Assembly: GCA_030066215.1 (NCBI GenBank) | Contig: JASJCA010000010.1 | Location: 1 to 56,185, forward strand | Source: Rhodobacter sp. | GTDB lineage: Bacteria; Pseudomonadota; Alphaproteobacteria; Rhodobacterales; Rhodobacteraceae | DNA: 56,185 nucleotides | Direction: 5' to 3' | Shown: piece by piece, positions 34,158 through 44,618 of the stretch | Layout of the letters: each line of letters opens with the position of its first letter | How positions within the stretch are numbered: the first letter of the stretch is position 1 | Notes under the pieces: model-generated | Databases searched by the model: none | Seen by the model: only the letters and a program-made list of their open reading frames with translations | Told to the model about the DNA's origin: nothing | Made by a program: the position numbers and the translations under genes

Positions 34158-35200
34158 GCCAGATCCTCGAACGGGTCGGGGGCGGCGTCGGCGGCGCGCC
34201 AGCCGAGGCTGTCCCAGGTCCGCGCCATATGCGGCGGCAGCGGCGCGGTGAAACTCATCTCGGCCCCCGTTATCGGATGCGTCAGGCGCAAGAGCCGCGC
34301 GTGGAGGTGCAGCTTGCGGCTGATCTCTCCGCCGAGCTGCGCGCCCCAGCCGTCGCCCAGGTTCTCCTGCCCCGAGCCGCCGTATTTGCCGTCGCCGACG
34401 ATCGGATGGCCGATCTCGGCCAGATGCGCGCGCAGTTGGTGGGTGCGCCCGGTCACCGGCACCAGCGCCAACCAGGCGGCGCGCTTGGCCAGCGTCTCGA
34501 CCACCGTGTAGTCGGTCGTGGCGTGCTTGGCCCCAGGCGTTGCCGCGACCTGGCCGGGGTGAACGCAGCGCATCTTCTCCGCCTCGCCCTTCGCCCCGTG
34601 CCCCGGTGCCTTGACCAGGCCATAGCGGATCGTGCCGGTCGCCGGGCTCGGCACCCCGGCGACGGCGGCCCAGTAGATCTTGCGGGTCTCGCGCGCCCGG
34701 AACGCTGCGGTCAGCTTGCCGGCCGCGGCCTGGGTCCGCGCCAGAAGCAGCACGCCCGAGGTGTCCTTGTCGAGCCGGTGCACCAGGCGCGGGTTTTCGT
34801 CCAGACCGAAACGCAGAGCGGGGCCGAGCGCGTCGAGATGCCGGGTCAGCCCGCTGCCGCCTTGGACCGGCAGGCCCGCCGGCTTGTTCAGCGCCAGCAG
34901 GTGGTCGTCTCGGTAAAGCACCGCCGCCTGGATCATCGCAGCGTCGGCCTCCGGGATGGGGTTCGGCGCCCTCGGGGTGCGGTCTGCGGCGGCGTCCGGC
35001 AGCGGCGGCACCCGCACCGCCTGCCCCGGCGCGACGCGCGTCGCGGCCTTAACCCGGCCACCGTCGACGCGGATCTCGCCCTTTCGGCACATCTTCTCGA
35101 TACGGCCCTGGCTCACTTGCGGGAAATGCCGCCGGAACCAGCGGTCGAGACGCTGTTCGGCCTCGTCCGGCCCCACGGTCAAGACCTGCACACCGGTCAT
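34154..35200 (-). CDS. RluC/RluD-family pseudouridine synthase
   Basis: 348 residues from the ATG at 35200, which lies in an ATGA overlap with crcB. An S4 RNA-binding domain is N-terminal (RLDRWFRRHFPQVSQGRIEKMCRKGEIRVDG), and the catalytic domain has VHRLDKDTSGVLLLAR with the nucleophilic Asp, followed by PVTGRTHQLRAHLAEIGHPIVGD. The general family isomerises uridines in 23S rRNA; RluC is the likeliest specificity, but RluD is not excluded. Confidence 0.88.
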   Translation of the reverse strand: MTGVQVLTVGPDEAEQRLDRWFRRHFPQVSQGRIEKMCRKGEIRVDGGRVKAATRVAPGQAVRVPPLPDAAADRTPRAPNPIPEADAAMIQAAVLYRDDHLLALNKPAGLPVQGGSGLTRHLDALGPALRFGLDENPRLVHRLDKDTSGVLLLARTQAAAGKLTAAFRARETRKIYWAAVAGVPSPATGTIRYGLVKAPGHGAKGEAEKMRCVHPGQVAATPGAKHATTDYTVVETLAKRAAWLALVPVTGRTHQLRAHLAEIGHPIVGDGKYGGSGQENLGDGWGAQLGGEISRKLHLHARLLRLTHPITGAEMSFTAPLPPHMARTWDSLGWRAADAAPDPFEDLA

Positions 35201-35574
35201 GCCAGAACCGCCCGCGCCGCCATCAGACCCAGGGCGATGCCGGCCAGCGACAGCGCCACCGATCCGGCCACATAGGCGCCGGCCAAGCCCACTTGCCCAC
35301 GCTCGTAGAGCGTCAGCGCGTCGAGCGAAAAGGCCGAGAAGGTGGTGAAGCCGCCAAGCACGCCGGTCATCAGGAACGGCGCCCACCTTGTGGCCGAAAG
35401 ATGCGCCAGCAGCACGACCAGCACGCCTATCAGAAACGAGCCCAAGACATTCACCGCGAGAGTGCCCCAAGGAAAACCGTGCCCCATGATCCGCACCGCC
35501 GCGACGCCCGCGAGGTACCGAGCGCTGGCGCCGAGCGCACCGCCGAGGGCGACTTGTCCGAGAGTCCAGATCAT
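35197..35574 (-). CDS. crcB: Fluoride ion channel (CrcB/FluC)
   Basis: 125 residues, four membrane helices. GGALGASARYLAG, GTLAVNVLGSFLIGVL and GVLGGFTTFSAFSLD are Fluc signatures, including the Asn and the TTFS region lining the pore. It forms dual-topology dimers that export fluoride. No fluoride riboswitch is visible upstream. The putative promoter lies almost at the start codon, so the mRNA may be leaderless. Confidence 0.92.
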   Translation of the reverse strand: MIWTLGQVALGGALGASARYLAGVAAVRIMGHGFPWGTLAVNVLGSFLIGVLVVLLAHLSATRWAPFLMTGVLGGFTTFSAFSLDALTLYERGQVGLAGAYVAGSVALSLAGIALGLMAARAVLA

Positions 35575-35581
35575 CGCGCGG

Positions 35582-35610
35582 TGTCTCCGCCCCGGGCGGG
35601 GGTTTGTCAA
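35582..35610 (-). promoter_or_regulatory. Possible promoter of crcB
   Basis: TTGACA (35605-35610) and GAGACA (35582-35587) are 17 bp apart. Transcription would begin at or a few bases before the crcB ATG (35574). The -35 is perfect, the -10 weak. Confidence 0.45.
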
Positions 35611-35757
35611 GGCGGCGAGATGGGCCACGGCAGCCCGGCCAAGGGGCCTTTCGCCCGGCCGGGCGCCGGCGGGTCAACCGGACCCGATCGTGGCCGGGTT
35701 TTCCGGACTTTGCAGCGCAGCGGGCCGGTCTTAGGATCGCAGCCGGGAGGAGCGAGC

Positions 35758-36957
35758 ATGTTTGCCGTAGCAGATACCGACCGGCTGGTGCACGACGCGG
35801 TCATCACCGCGGACCAGGCTCGCATCATCGAAGCGCGCGCGCGTGAAACCATGGTGTCGCTGGGCATCAACGCGATCCTCACGCTGGGCATCCTGTTTGC
35901 GACCGGCGGGCTGATCGTGTTTCTGGCCAACGCCGTCGCCGTCGCAGTGTTCGGCGCGCTGGCCCTCGGCATCGGACTGGCGATCCTGTTTGGCGGATCG
36001 GAGCTTTATCGCATGTTCGGCACCGCCGCCGCGCTGATCGGCGCCGGCATGCTGCTCGGCGGCGCGACGGTCGAGCTTTTGGACACGTTCGAGGATCAGG
36101 CCGGATCGGTGATGGCGGCCGGCGGGCTGGTGGTGCTCGGCCTTGCCGCCTGGGGCTTTCTGAAGGCGCATCCGGCGCTGCGCTTCGTCATGGGCGCGAT
36201 CTTTCTGATGGGCCTGGCGATGCATCTGGGCGGCTTGGCGATCTTGCTGGAGCAAAGCGAGGTCACGGGGTTCTTCAAGGCACTGTTCCACCTCTACGCG
36301 GCTTGCCTTTTGGTGGCGGCGGGAGCACTGGTGGACGTGCGGTTCGTGACCGCGTTGGCGATCGTGCCCTTCGCGCAGATGCTGGAAACCGGGACGGCCT
36401 ATTGGCACGCGGTCTATGTGTTCTATTCGCCCGAACCGACGCTCAGCATCCTGCAGATGGCCGTTCTGGTCGGCGTTTGCGTCGTCCTCGCCCATCGCCT
36501 TGGCGAGCGGCTGGCGCGGCACGCGCGGGTTCTGGCGGTGATGGGCTTTGTCGTGGCGAACCTCTCCGCATTGGTGGGCTCGCTTTGGGGCGACGTGGTC
36601 GGCGAGACCTTGTGGGGGCCGGGGTCGTTCAGCGCATCGGGCCTGGATTGGGAGGCGTATGAGGCGGCGCGCGAGGCGTTCCTGGCGTCGGCCCTGGCGA
36701 TCTCGGAGAACGTGTTCTCGATCCTCTGGGCGGTGGCCTTGGTCGCGATGGTGTTCTGGGCGGCGCATGCCAACCAGCGCGGGCTCTTCAACGCATCGCT
36801 GACCTTCGGCGCGATCCACGCCTACACGCAGTTCTTCGAAAGCTTCGGCGACGAGCCCTTGGCCTATGTCATCGGCGGCTTGGCGGCGATCCCGCTGGCC
36901 TGGGGCATGTGGCGGTTCAACCAGGTTCTGAAGCGGCGGGCCGAGGCAGCGCCGTGA
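35758..36957 (+). CDS. Polytopic membrane protein (DUF2157/DUF4401-like)
   Basis: 399 residues with about ten membrane helices after a short soluble N-terminus (VADTDRLVHDAVITADQARIIEARARE) of the sort seen in DUF2157-like proteins. The ATG at 35758 follows GGGAGGAGCG. The late helix ESFGDEPLAYVIGGLAAIPLAWGMWRF resembles the DUF4401 end. No catalytic motif is evident; function unknown. It is divergent from crcB and stands alone. Confidence 0.65.
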   Translation: MFAVADTDRLVHDAVITADQARIIEARARETMVSLGINAILTLGILFATGGLIVFLANAVAVAVFGALALGIGLAILFGGSELYRMFGTAAALIGAGMLLGGATVELLDTFEDQAGSVMAAGGLVVLGLAAWGFLKAHPALRFVMGAIFLMGLAMHLGGLAILLEQSEVTGFFKALFHLYAACLLVAAGALVDVRFVTALAIVPFAQMLETGTAYWHAVYVFYSPEPTLSILQMAVLVGVCVVLAHRLGERLARHARVLAVMGFVVANLSALVGSLWGDVVGETLWGPGSFSASGLDWEAYEAAREAFLASALAISENVFSILWAVALVAMVFWAAHANQRGLFNASLTFGAIHAYTQFFESFGDEPLAYVIGGLAAIPLAWGMWRFNQVLKRRAEAAP

Positions 36958-37071
36958 CGCAAGGCGGATTGCGGTTTCAATGAAACACAGGGCATCGGAA
37001 ATTGCATTCGAAATCAGCCTTTTGCCGAGTGAGAGACAGCGAAGCCCGAGTCACCGCAGACAAAATTCGTA

Positions 37072-38382
37072 CTAGGCCCCGCGCTTCGACCGCAACTTCG
37101 CGAAAAAGTCGAGGCGCTTTTTCAGCTCGCGCTCGAAGCCCCGGTCGACCGGCTGGTAGTAGACCCCGCGTTTCATCGTCTCGGGGAAATAGTCCTGCCC
37201 GGAAAACCCGTCCTCGGCGTCGTGGTCGTAGGAATAGCCTTCGCCGTAGCCCTGGTCCTTCATCAGCCGGGTCGGTGCGTTGAGGATGTGCTTGGGCGGC
37301 GGCAGGCTGCCGGTCTTCCGGGCGGCGGCGGAGGCGGCCTTGTACGCGACGTAGGCCGCGTTCGATTTCGGCGCCAGCGCCAGATAGGCGACGGCCTCGG
37401 CCAGGGCCAGTTCGCCCTCGGGCGAACCGAGACGCTCGTAGGTGGCCCAGGCATCGAGGCAGAGCCGCTGCGCCTGGGGGTCGGCAAGGCCGATATCCTC
37501 GACCGACATCCGGGTGATCCGGCGCGCCAGATAACGCGGGTCCTCGCCGCCGTCGAGCATCCGCGCCAGCCAATAGAGCGCGGCGTCGGGGTCCGAGCCG
37601 CGAACCGATTTGTGCAAGGCCGAGATCAGGTTGTAATGCGCATCGCCCGACTTGTCGTATTGCGCGGCGCGTTTTTGCAGCCGTGCGACCAGCGCATCGC
37701 GGTCGAGTTTGTCGTCGGTCTTCCAGGCGGCGACCTGCTCGATCAGATTCAAGAGCGCGCGGCCGTCGCCATCGGCCATCTCCATCAGCGCATCACGCGC
37801 CTCGCCGGTCAGCGGCAGCGCGCGGCCCAGATCGCGTTCGGCGCGTTGTGCCAGAAGCTCGAGGTCGGCCAGAGACAAACGGTCGAGCACCAGAACCTGG
37901 GCGCGGCTGAGCAGGGCCGAGTTCAACTCGAAGGACGGGTTTTCGGTGGTCGCGCCCACCAGCAGGATGGTGCCGTCCTCCATATGCGGCAGGAACCCGT
38001 CTTGTTGGGCCTTGTTGAAGCGATGGATCTCGTCGACGAAAAGCAGCGTACCCTGCCCATTGGCGCGGCGGATCTTGGCCGCCTCGAAGACCTTTTTGAG
38101 GTCCGCGACGCCGGTGAAGATGGCGCTGATCTGGACGAAATGCAGGTCGGTCTCGTCGGCCAGGAGCCGGGCGATGGTGGTCTTACCGACCCCGGGCGGA
38201 CCCCAGAAGATCAGCGAGCCGAGCGAGCCTGAGGCCAACATGACACCCAGCGGACCATCGGGGCCGAGCACCTGGTCCTGGCCGATGACCTCGGAGAGTT
38301 TTTTCGGGCGCAGCCGGTCGGCCAGCGGGCGCGGGGCGGTGCTGGTTTCCGGGTCCGGCAGGGTGTCGAAGAGATCGGCCAT
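37072..38382 (-). CDS. rarA: Replication-associated recombination protein A (MgsA/RarA AAA+ ATPase)
   Basis: 436 residues from the ATG at 38382. AAA+ motifs: GPPGVGKTTIARLLA (Walker A), LLFVDEIHRFNKAQQD (Walker B), VGATTENPSFELNSALLSR (sensor 1). The C-terminal half has the tetramerisation and lid region (YDKSGDAHYNLISALHKSVRGSDPDAALYWLARML, RRITRMSVEDIGLADPQA). It acts at stalled replication forks. It lies downstream of rplQ, separated by an array of GC hairpins. Confidence 0.95.
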   Translation of the reverse strand: MADLFDTLPDPETSTAPRPLADRLRPKKLSEVIGQDQVLGPDGPLGVMLASGSLGSLIFWGPPGVGKTTIARLLADETDLHFVQISAIFTGVADLKKVFEAAKIRRANGQGTLLFVDEIHRFNKAQQDGFLPHMEDGTILLVGATTENPSFELNSALLSRAQVLVLDRLSLADLELLAQRAERDLGRALPLTGEARDALMEMADGDGRALLNLIEQVAAWKTDDKLDRDALVARLQKRAAQYDKSGDAHYNLISALHKSVRGSDPDAALYWLARMLDGGEDPRYLARRITRMSVEDIGLADPQAQRLCLDAWATYERLGSPEGELALAEAVAYLALAPKSNAAYVAYKAASAAARKTGSLPPPKHILNAPTRLMKDQGYGEGYSYDHDAEDGFSGQDYFPETMKRGVYYQPVDRGFERELKKRLDFFAKLRSKRGA

Positions 38383-38449
38383 GCGCCGCCATGCTACGCC
38401 CGCGCCGCCCTTAAGAAAAGCGCGCCCGGCCTTCTTCTCGTCGCAAATA

Positions 38450-38569
38450 CGCTCCGCGAAGCGGCCTGGCGCAGCCAGGCTCCGGGCCCGCGCCGTGCGC
38501 GGGCCTCCGGCGACGCCGAAGGCGGCGCAACTCCTGGCGGTGTTCGGCGCCGGCGCCAAGCCCGGCGCC
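38450..38569. repeat. Array of five short GC hairpins after rplQ
   Basis: Stems are seen at 38450-38464, 38464-38480 (GCCTGGC/GCCAGGC), 38485-38505 (GGCCCGCGC/GCGCGGGCC), 38514-38524 (CGCC/GGCG) and 38546-38569 (GGCGCC repeats). They fill the gap between the rplQ stop and rarA. They may together end the ribosomal transcript; no U-tract is present. Confidence 0.6.
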
Positions 38570-38576
38570 GCGGGGC

Positions 38577-38996
38577 TCAGTCTTCGGCGGCCTCTTCGGC
38601 GGCAAGCCGTTCGCGATCCGCCGCGCCCTTGGCCTCGGTATCGCGGTCGACGAATTCGATGATCGCCATCGGTGCCATGTCGCCATAGCGGAAGCCGGCC
38701 TTCAAGACCCGCGTATAGCCGCCCTGGCGCTCGGCATAGCGCGGCCCGAGCACGTCAAAGAGCTTCTGGACATGGGCGTCCTGCTTAAGCTGGCTCGCCG
38801 CCTGGCGGCGGGCATGCAGATCGCCGCGCTTGCCCAGCGTGATCAGCTTGTCGGCAACGCGTTTCAGTTCCTTGGCCTTGGGCAGCGTCGTTTTGATCTG
38901 CTCGTGCTCGATCAGCGAGCCGGCCATGTTGGCGAAAAGCGCCTTGCGGTGCTCGTGGGTGCGGTTCAGGCGGCGATAGCCGCGGGCGTGACGCAT
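38577..38996 (-). CDS. rplQ: 50S ribosomal protein L17
   Basis: 139 residues. [44 protein letters not shown] is the conserved L17 start; [26 protein letters not shown] closes the fold, followed by an acidic alphaproteobacterial tail. Last gene of the rpsM-rpsK-rpoA-rplQ unit, separated from rpoA by two TTCGAA palindromes. Confidence 0.97.
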   Translation of the reverse strand: MRHARGYRRLNRTHEHRKALFANMAGSLIEHEQIKTTLPKAKELKRVADKLITLGKRGDLHARRQAASQLKQDAHVQKLFDVLGPRYAERQGGYTRVLKAGFRYGDMAPMAIIEFVDRDTEAKGAADRERLAAEEAAED

Positions 38997-39094
38997 TTTT
39001 TTTACTCCATGTGCCCTCTACGGGCGGTTTTGCTTTGTCCGGCCGGCGATGCGTGTCACCGGCTCTCCTTGGGGCGGGACGCCCGGTCTGTGGC

Positions 39095-39140
39095 GAAAGG
39101 GCCTTCGAAGGCCCTTTCCAAAGGCGTTTCGAAACGCCTT
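39095..39140. repeat. Two perfect TTCGAA-centred palindromes between rpoA and rplQ
   Basis: 39095-39118 is a perfect 24-bp palindrome (GAAAGGGCCTTC plus its inverse) and 39121-39140 a perfect 20-bp one (AAGGCGTTTCGAAACGCCTT). They belong to the same family as 27667-27761. In mRNA they form two strong hairpins between rpoA and rplQ. Confidence 0.85.
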
Positions 39141-39152
39141 GTTCCGCGAAGA

Positions 39153-40169
39153 TCAGAACTGGTCTTCGAACTTCTTCGCCAGATCCTCGATGTTCTCGGG
39201 CGGCCATTCCTCGACATCCATGCCCAGGTGCAGCCCCATGCCCGACAGCACCTCCTTGATTTCGTTCAAGGATTTGCGGCCGAAATTCGGCGTGCGCAGC
39301 ATCTCGGCCTCGGTCTTCTGAATGAGATCGCCGATATAGACGATGTTGTCGTTCTTCAGGCAGTTCGCCGAGCGCACCGACAGCTCCAGCTCGTCGACCT
39401 TCTTCAGAAGCAGTGGGTTGAATTCCAGCCCGTCATCCTCGTCGGCACGGCCGGCCTGTTCCGGCTCGTCGAAATTGACGAAGATCGACAGCTGGTCCTG
39501 GATGATCCGCGCGGCATAGGCCACGGCGTCGTCGGGCGTGACCGAGCCGTCGGTTTCCAGCTTCAGCGTCAGCTTGTCGTAGTCCAGCACCTGGCCCTCG
39601 CGGGTCGGCTGCACGTCGTAGCTGACCTTGCGGACCGGCGAATAGATCGCATCGACCGGGATCATGCCGATCGGCGCGTCCTCGGGCCGGTTCTTGTCGG
39701 CGGCGACATAGCCCTTGCCGGTGTCGACGGTCAGTTCCATGAACAGATCCGCGCCCTCGTCGAGGTGGCAGATGACGTGGTCCTTGTTGAGGATCTCAAT
39801 GCCGGCGCTTTCGGAGATATCGCCCGCGGTCACCACCATCGGGCCCTTGGCCGAGATCGACAGACGCTTCGGCCCCTCGACCTCCATCCGGATCGCCACA
39901 CCCTTGAGGTTCAGCACCATGTCGGTGACGTCCTCGCGCACGCCGGCGACGGACGAAAACTCGTGCAGCACATTGTCGATCTGCACAGACGTGATCGCCG
40001 CGCCCTGCAGCGACGACAACAGCACCCGGCGGATCGCGTTGCCCAGCGTCAGGCCGAAGCCGCGCTCCAACGGTTCGGCGACCACGGTGGCCTGGCGCGC
40101 GGCGTCGTTGCCGGGCTTGACCTCCAGCTGCATCGGTTTGATCAGTTCCTGCCAGTTCTTATGGATCAT
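39153..40169 (-). CDS. rpoA: DNA-directed RNA polymerase alpha subunit
   Basis: 338 residues. The N-terminal assembly domain has [29 protein letters not shown], and the C-terminal domain [46 protein letters not shown] contacts UP elements and activators. Both are complete. Standard place after rpsK. Confidence 0.98.
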   Translation of the reverse strand: MIHKNWQELIKPMQLEVKPGNDAARQATVVAEPLERGFGLTLGNAIRRVLLSSLQGAAITSVQIDNVLHEFSSVAGVREDVTDMVLNLKGVAIRMEVEGPKRLSISAKGPMVVTAGDISESAGIEILNKDHVICHLDEGADLFMELTVDTGKGYVAADKNRPEDAPIGMIPVDAIYSPVRKVSYDVQPTREGQVLDYDKLTLKLETDGSVTPDDAVAYAARIIQDQLSIFVNFDEPEQAGRADEDDGLEFNPLLLKKVDELELSVRSANCLKNDNIVYIGDLIQKTEAEMLRTPNFGRKSLNEIKEVLSGMGLHLGMDVEEWPPENIEDLAKKFEDQF

Positions 40170-40280
40170 GGGTTCTTGCCTCCATTCCTGTCCCCTGCCC
40201 CATGTCCGGAAGGCAGGCGACGCCCGAGGTAATCAAATGACGGAACCGGGCCGCCCGGACGGGCCGCCCGCGAAAGGTGA

Positions 40281-40670
40281 TCAGACCCGGCGACGCTTCG
40301 GCGGGCGGCAACCGTTATGGGCGATCGGCGTCACGTCGCGGATCGACGTGATGTTGAAGCCCACGGCAGCCAGTGCGCGCAACGCCGATTCTCGGCCCGA
40401 GCCCGGGCCCTGCACCTCGACCTCGAGCGTTTTGACGCCATGCTCCTGCGCCTTCTTGCCGGCATCTTCGGCGGCCATCTGCGCCGCATAGGGCGTCGAC
40501 TTGCGTGAGCCCTTGAAGCCCATGGTGCCGGCCGACGACCAGGCGATCGCATTGCCCTGCACGTCCGAGATCAGGATCTTGGTGTTGTTGAAGGACGAAT
40601 TCACATGCGCCACGCCGGCGGCGATGTTCTTGCGTTCCTTGCGCTTGATGCGGGTTTTGTCGCGTGCCAT
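40281..40670 (-). CDS. rpsK: 30S ribosomal protein S11
   Basis: 129 residues with [52 protein letters not shown] and the C-terminal [18 protein letters not shown], essentially invariant S11 sequences. Eleven bases after rpsM. Confidence 0.98.
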   Translation of the reverse strand: MARDKTRIKRKERKNIAAGVAHVNSSFNNTKILISDVQGNAIAWSSAGTMGFKGSRKSTPYAAQMAAEDAGKKAQEHGVKTLEVEVQGPGSGRESALRALAAVGFNITSIRDVTPIAHNGCRPPKRRRV

Positions 40671-40681
40671 GTGCCTGCCCC

Positions 40682-41050
40682 CTACTTCTTCTTGCCGGCG
40701 ATCGGCCTGGCCGGGCCCTTGCGGGTACGGGCGTTGGTATGGGTGCGCTGGCCGCGGACCGGCAGGTTGCGGCGGTGGCGCAGGCCACGGTAGCAGCCCA
40801 GGTCCATCAAACGCTTGATGTTCATCTGCACCTCACGGCGCAGATCGCCCTCGACCTGCAGATTGGCGTCGATATGCTCACGGATCTGCAAGACCTCGGC
40901 GTCGGAAAGATCGTTGACCCGGCGCGATACGTCGATGCCGACCGCCTCGCAGATGCCTCGGGCGGTCGACTGGCCGATGCCATGGATGTAAGTCAGCGCG
41001 ATGGGAACGCGCTTGGCGGTGGGGATGTTGACCCCGGCGATACGTGCCAC
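40682..41050 (-). CDS. rpsM: 30S ribosomal protein S13
   Basis: 122 residues. [25 protein letters not shown] at the N-terminus and [25 protein letters not shown] at the end are typical S13. First gene of the alpha operon here, with its own promoter at 41211-41239; adk is not directly adjacent because a small secreted-protein gene lies between. Confidence 0.98.
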   Translation of the reverse strand: MARIAGVNIPTAKRVPIALTYIHGIGQSTARGICEAVGIDVSRRVNDLSDAEVLQIREHIDANLQVEGDLRREVQMNIKRLMDLGCYRGLRHRRNLPVRGQRTHTNARTRKGPARPIAGKKK

Positions 41051-41210
41051 TGTGATTATGTCCTTCGTCGTTGCGGTTCCGTGGTTCCAGAACCTTTTTT
41101 CACAACCAAAACCCGCCGGTTTTTCAAAGACCTGCGGGCCATTTCACATTTTCTCTTGACTGGCGGGGTGCGACCCCGGGCTGCAGCCGATTCTCTTGTC
41201 GAGATGGCGT

Positions 41211-41239
41211 GAAATAGGGGCTTGGCCGGAGGCCGTCAA
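41211..41239 (-). promoter_or_regulatory. Sigma-70 promoter of rpsM-rpsK-rpoA-rplQ
   Basis: TTGACG (41234-41239) and TATTTC (41211-41216) are exactly 17 bp apart. The leader to the rpsM ATG would be about 155 nt, long enough for the S4-type autoregulation known for the alpha operon, though I could not identify that structure. Confidence 0.65.
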
Positions 41240-41268
41240 GGGGCCGAGCGCATTGGTGTGCTTCGCCG

Positions 41269-41628
41269 TCACGGGCAGGCTTGAAATTCGATCGGCTCGG
41301 CAGTGCCCATCTGCCATATCCGAACCAATCCAGGCTCGTAGTCGCCCATCTGGATCACGAAAACCGTCGGTTCGATGTCGGGACCCGGCGACTCGCAGTA
41401 CCCTGCACGAGACTGCGTATGGAAGCTATCCCAATGCAGGTCGATGGGCCGGTCGAAGTCGCAATGGTACTCGATCTCCCAGTATCCCGTGGGTTCGAGC
41501 GTCAAGCCCTCTTCCTGACCAACATCCGAGGCGTCCGACTTGCACATTTCCGGATTCGTGACCAACCGTTCGGCATGCACGGCGCTTGCCGCCAGGCAGA
41601 ACACTACAGGCAGAAAGAAGGCACGCAT
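41269..41628 (-). CDS. Small secreted protein of unknown function between adk and rpsM
   Basis: 119 residues from the ATG at 41628, with GGAG eight bases upstream. The signal peptide MRAFFLPVVFCLAASAVHA is followed by about 100 residues containing four cysteines (NPEMCKSD, EYHCDFD, GYCESPG, FQACP) that could form two disulfides. I recognise no family. It interrupts the usual secY-adk-rpsM order and may use read-through from adk. Confidence 0.65.
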   Translation of the reverse strand: MRAFFLPVVFCLAASAVHAERLVTNPEMCKSDASDVGQEEGLTLEPTGYWEIEYHCDFDRPIDLHWDSFHTQSRAGYCESPGPDIEPTVFVIQMGDYEPGLVRIWQMGTAEPIEFQACP

Positions 41629-41687
41629 CGCAAGCACTCCGGGTTGAATTCCAGAAAACTACAATTTCCAAGACGGTCCGTCGAGGA

Positions 41688-42266
41688 TCAGCCGAGCGCG
41701 CCCTTGATCGCGCCCGCGACCTCGTCGATTTCGCCCAGCCCGTCGACCGGCCTCAGCTTGCCCTTGGCGTGGTAGTAACCGATCAGGGGAGAGGTCTGCT
41801 TGTAATAGGCCATCAGGCGGATGCGTAAGGAGTCCTCGTTATCGTCGGCGCGCACCGGCTGTCCGGCGGCCTTCGCCTCTTCGGCGCGGCCCAGGATCCG
41901 TTGTACCAGCACTTCGTCGTCGACCTGCATCTCGACTGCAGCATCGAGCGTTTTGCCGGTCTCTTGCAGCAAAGCCCCCAGCGCATCGGCTTGGGCCAAA
42001 GTGCGCGGGAAGCCGTCGAAGATATAGCCGCCCGCCGGGTCCTCGCCCTGCAACCGTTCGCGGATCAAGCCGATGACGATCTCGTCGGTGACCAGATCGC
42101 CGCGGTCCATCACGTCGGCAACGATCTTGCCCATTTCGGTGCCGCTGGTGCGCGCCGCCCGCAGCATGTCGCCGGTCGACAGCTGTTCCATTGCGCGGTC
42201 GTCGACCAGGATGCGGGCCTGCGTTCCCTTACCGGCCCCCGGCGGGCCGAGCAGAATGATGTTCAT
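41688..42266 (-). CDS. adk: Adenylate kinase
   Basis: 192 residues. [17 protein letters not shown] holds the P-loop; [24 protein letters not shown] and [14 protein letters not shown] follow. It lacks the long LID with zinc cysteines (short-LID type). The ATG at 42266 is preferred over 42272 because GAGG is nine bases upstream, a better spacing than the three bases for the other. Confidence 0.96.
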   Translation of the reverse strand: MNIILLGPPGAGKGTQARILVDDRAMEQLSTGDMLRAARTSGTEMGKIVADVMDRGDLVTDEIVIGLIRERLQGEDPAGGYIFDGFPRTLAQADALGALLQETGKTLDAAVEMQVDDEVLVQRILGRAEEAKAAGQPVRADDNEDSLRIRLMAYYKQTSPLIGYYHAKGKLRPVDGLGEIDEVAGAIKGALG

Positions 42267-42308
42267 GGACATGTCCCTCGTTTTGCCGCGGCCTTTGCGG
42301 CACGGGCG

Positions 42309-43676
<1,368 letters not shown>

Positions 43677-43841
43677 ATGCGCGGTCTCTTTCGTCGGCGC
43701 GCCGTCCTTTGCCGGTGCAGGCCGCTCATCGCGTCCTTCAGGGCTCTTTTCGCTGTCGCCAGCGAGAAAGGCCCTCAGGCCTGACGAGCGCCCTGCCGAT
43801 CGCTCGGAACGGCGCCTGGAAAACTACTGCAAGCGATGTAA

Positions 43842-43858
43842 GGGCGGGACGCCCGCCC
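43842..43858 (-). promoter_or_regulatory. Intercistronic hairpin between rplO and secY
   Basis: GGGCGGG / CCCGCCC, a 7-bp stem with a 3-nt loop, lies 9 nt after the rplO stop. A second, imperfect stem is near 43738-43776. Function unknown; it may tune SecY output. Confidence 0.45.
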
Positions 43859-43867
43859 CACAACCAC

Positions 43868-44341
43868 TTATTCCGCCGCTGGCGCAGCCGTGACCGTCAG
43901 CGAGCCGCCGGCCTTCTCGACCGCGTCGCGAGCCGAGGCGCTGGCGCCGGTGACCTGCAGATCGACCTTGGCAGCGAACTCGCCTTTGGCGAGCACCCGG
44001 ACTCCGTCGAGCTTGCGGCGCACCAGGCCGCTTTCGACCAGCACGTCCTCGGTGATCGGTTTCTTGACGTCGATCTTGCCGGCTTCGATGAATTTGGCGA
44101 GGATGCCAAGGTTCACCACGGCGAATTTCTTACGATTGGGCTTGTTGAAGCCGCGCTTCGGCAACCGCTGATAAAGCGGCATCTGACCGCCCTCGTAGCC
44201 GTTGATCGCCACGCCCGACCGGGATTTCTGGCCCTTGATGCCGCGCCCGGCGGTCTTGCCCTTACCGGATCCGGGTCCACGGCCCACCCGTTTCGCCTTT
44301 TTCGACGCGCCGGGATTGTCCCGCAACTCATGCAGTTTCAT
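43868..44341 (-). CDS. rplO: 50S ribosomal protein L15
   Basis: 157 residues. [41 protein letters not shown] is the L15 signature, followed by [18 protein letters not shown]-type sequence (here [11 protein letters not shown]). Normally directly after rpmD; here rpmD is 4.8 kb away and rplO has its own promoter. Confidence 0.97.
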   Translation of the reverse strand: MKLHELRDNPGASKKAKRVGRGPGSGKGKTAGRGIKGQKSRSGVAINGYEGGQMPLYQRLPKRGFNKPNRKKFAVVNLGILAKFIEAGKIDVKKPITEDVLVESGLVRRKLDGVRVLAKGEFAAKVDLQVTGASASARDAVEKAGGSLTVTAAPAAE

Positions 44342-44438
44342 GTCGCTTCTCCTTGGCCGGACGCGCCCCCGAAGCGAGATGGGACGGCCACGGCATTTCT
44401 TGGTTTTGACGTGATGGGCGTGTCAGCCCGAAGTGGCG

Positions 44439-44467
44439 CGTATAGACTGGTTTCGCCCTACGTTCAA
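44439..44467 (-). promoter_or_regulatory. Sigma-70 promoter of the rplO-secY-adk segment
   Basis: TTGAAC (44462-44467) and TATACG (44439-44444) are exactly 17 bp apart, about 100 nt before rplO. The -10 is identical to that before rpmC. It restores expression to the half of the spc operon cut off from its usual promoter. Confidence 0.7.
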
Positions 44468-44618
44468 GGGCAGGCGGCTCAGGTGGGAGGGAGTGCGGGC
44501 AATCTCTTAACCATCTGAAATTAATATTAAAATATCGGGAACGCGCTGGACGACGGAGGATGTTTTGGGGGAATCAATGGGGCTCTGTTAGGCTGTGGCC
44601 AAGCGAGAGACGGATGCC

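Noticed and set aside
35575-35757. Fluoride riboswitch before crcB
   Set aside because: The conserved GGNGATGG and TGATGAC-type segments are not present in the upstream sequence on the minus strand.
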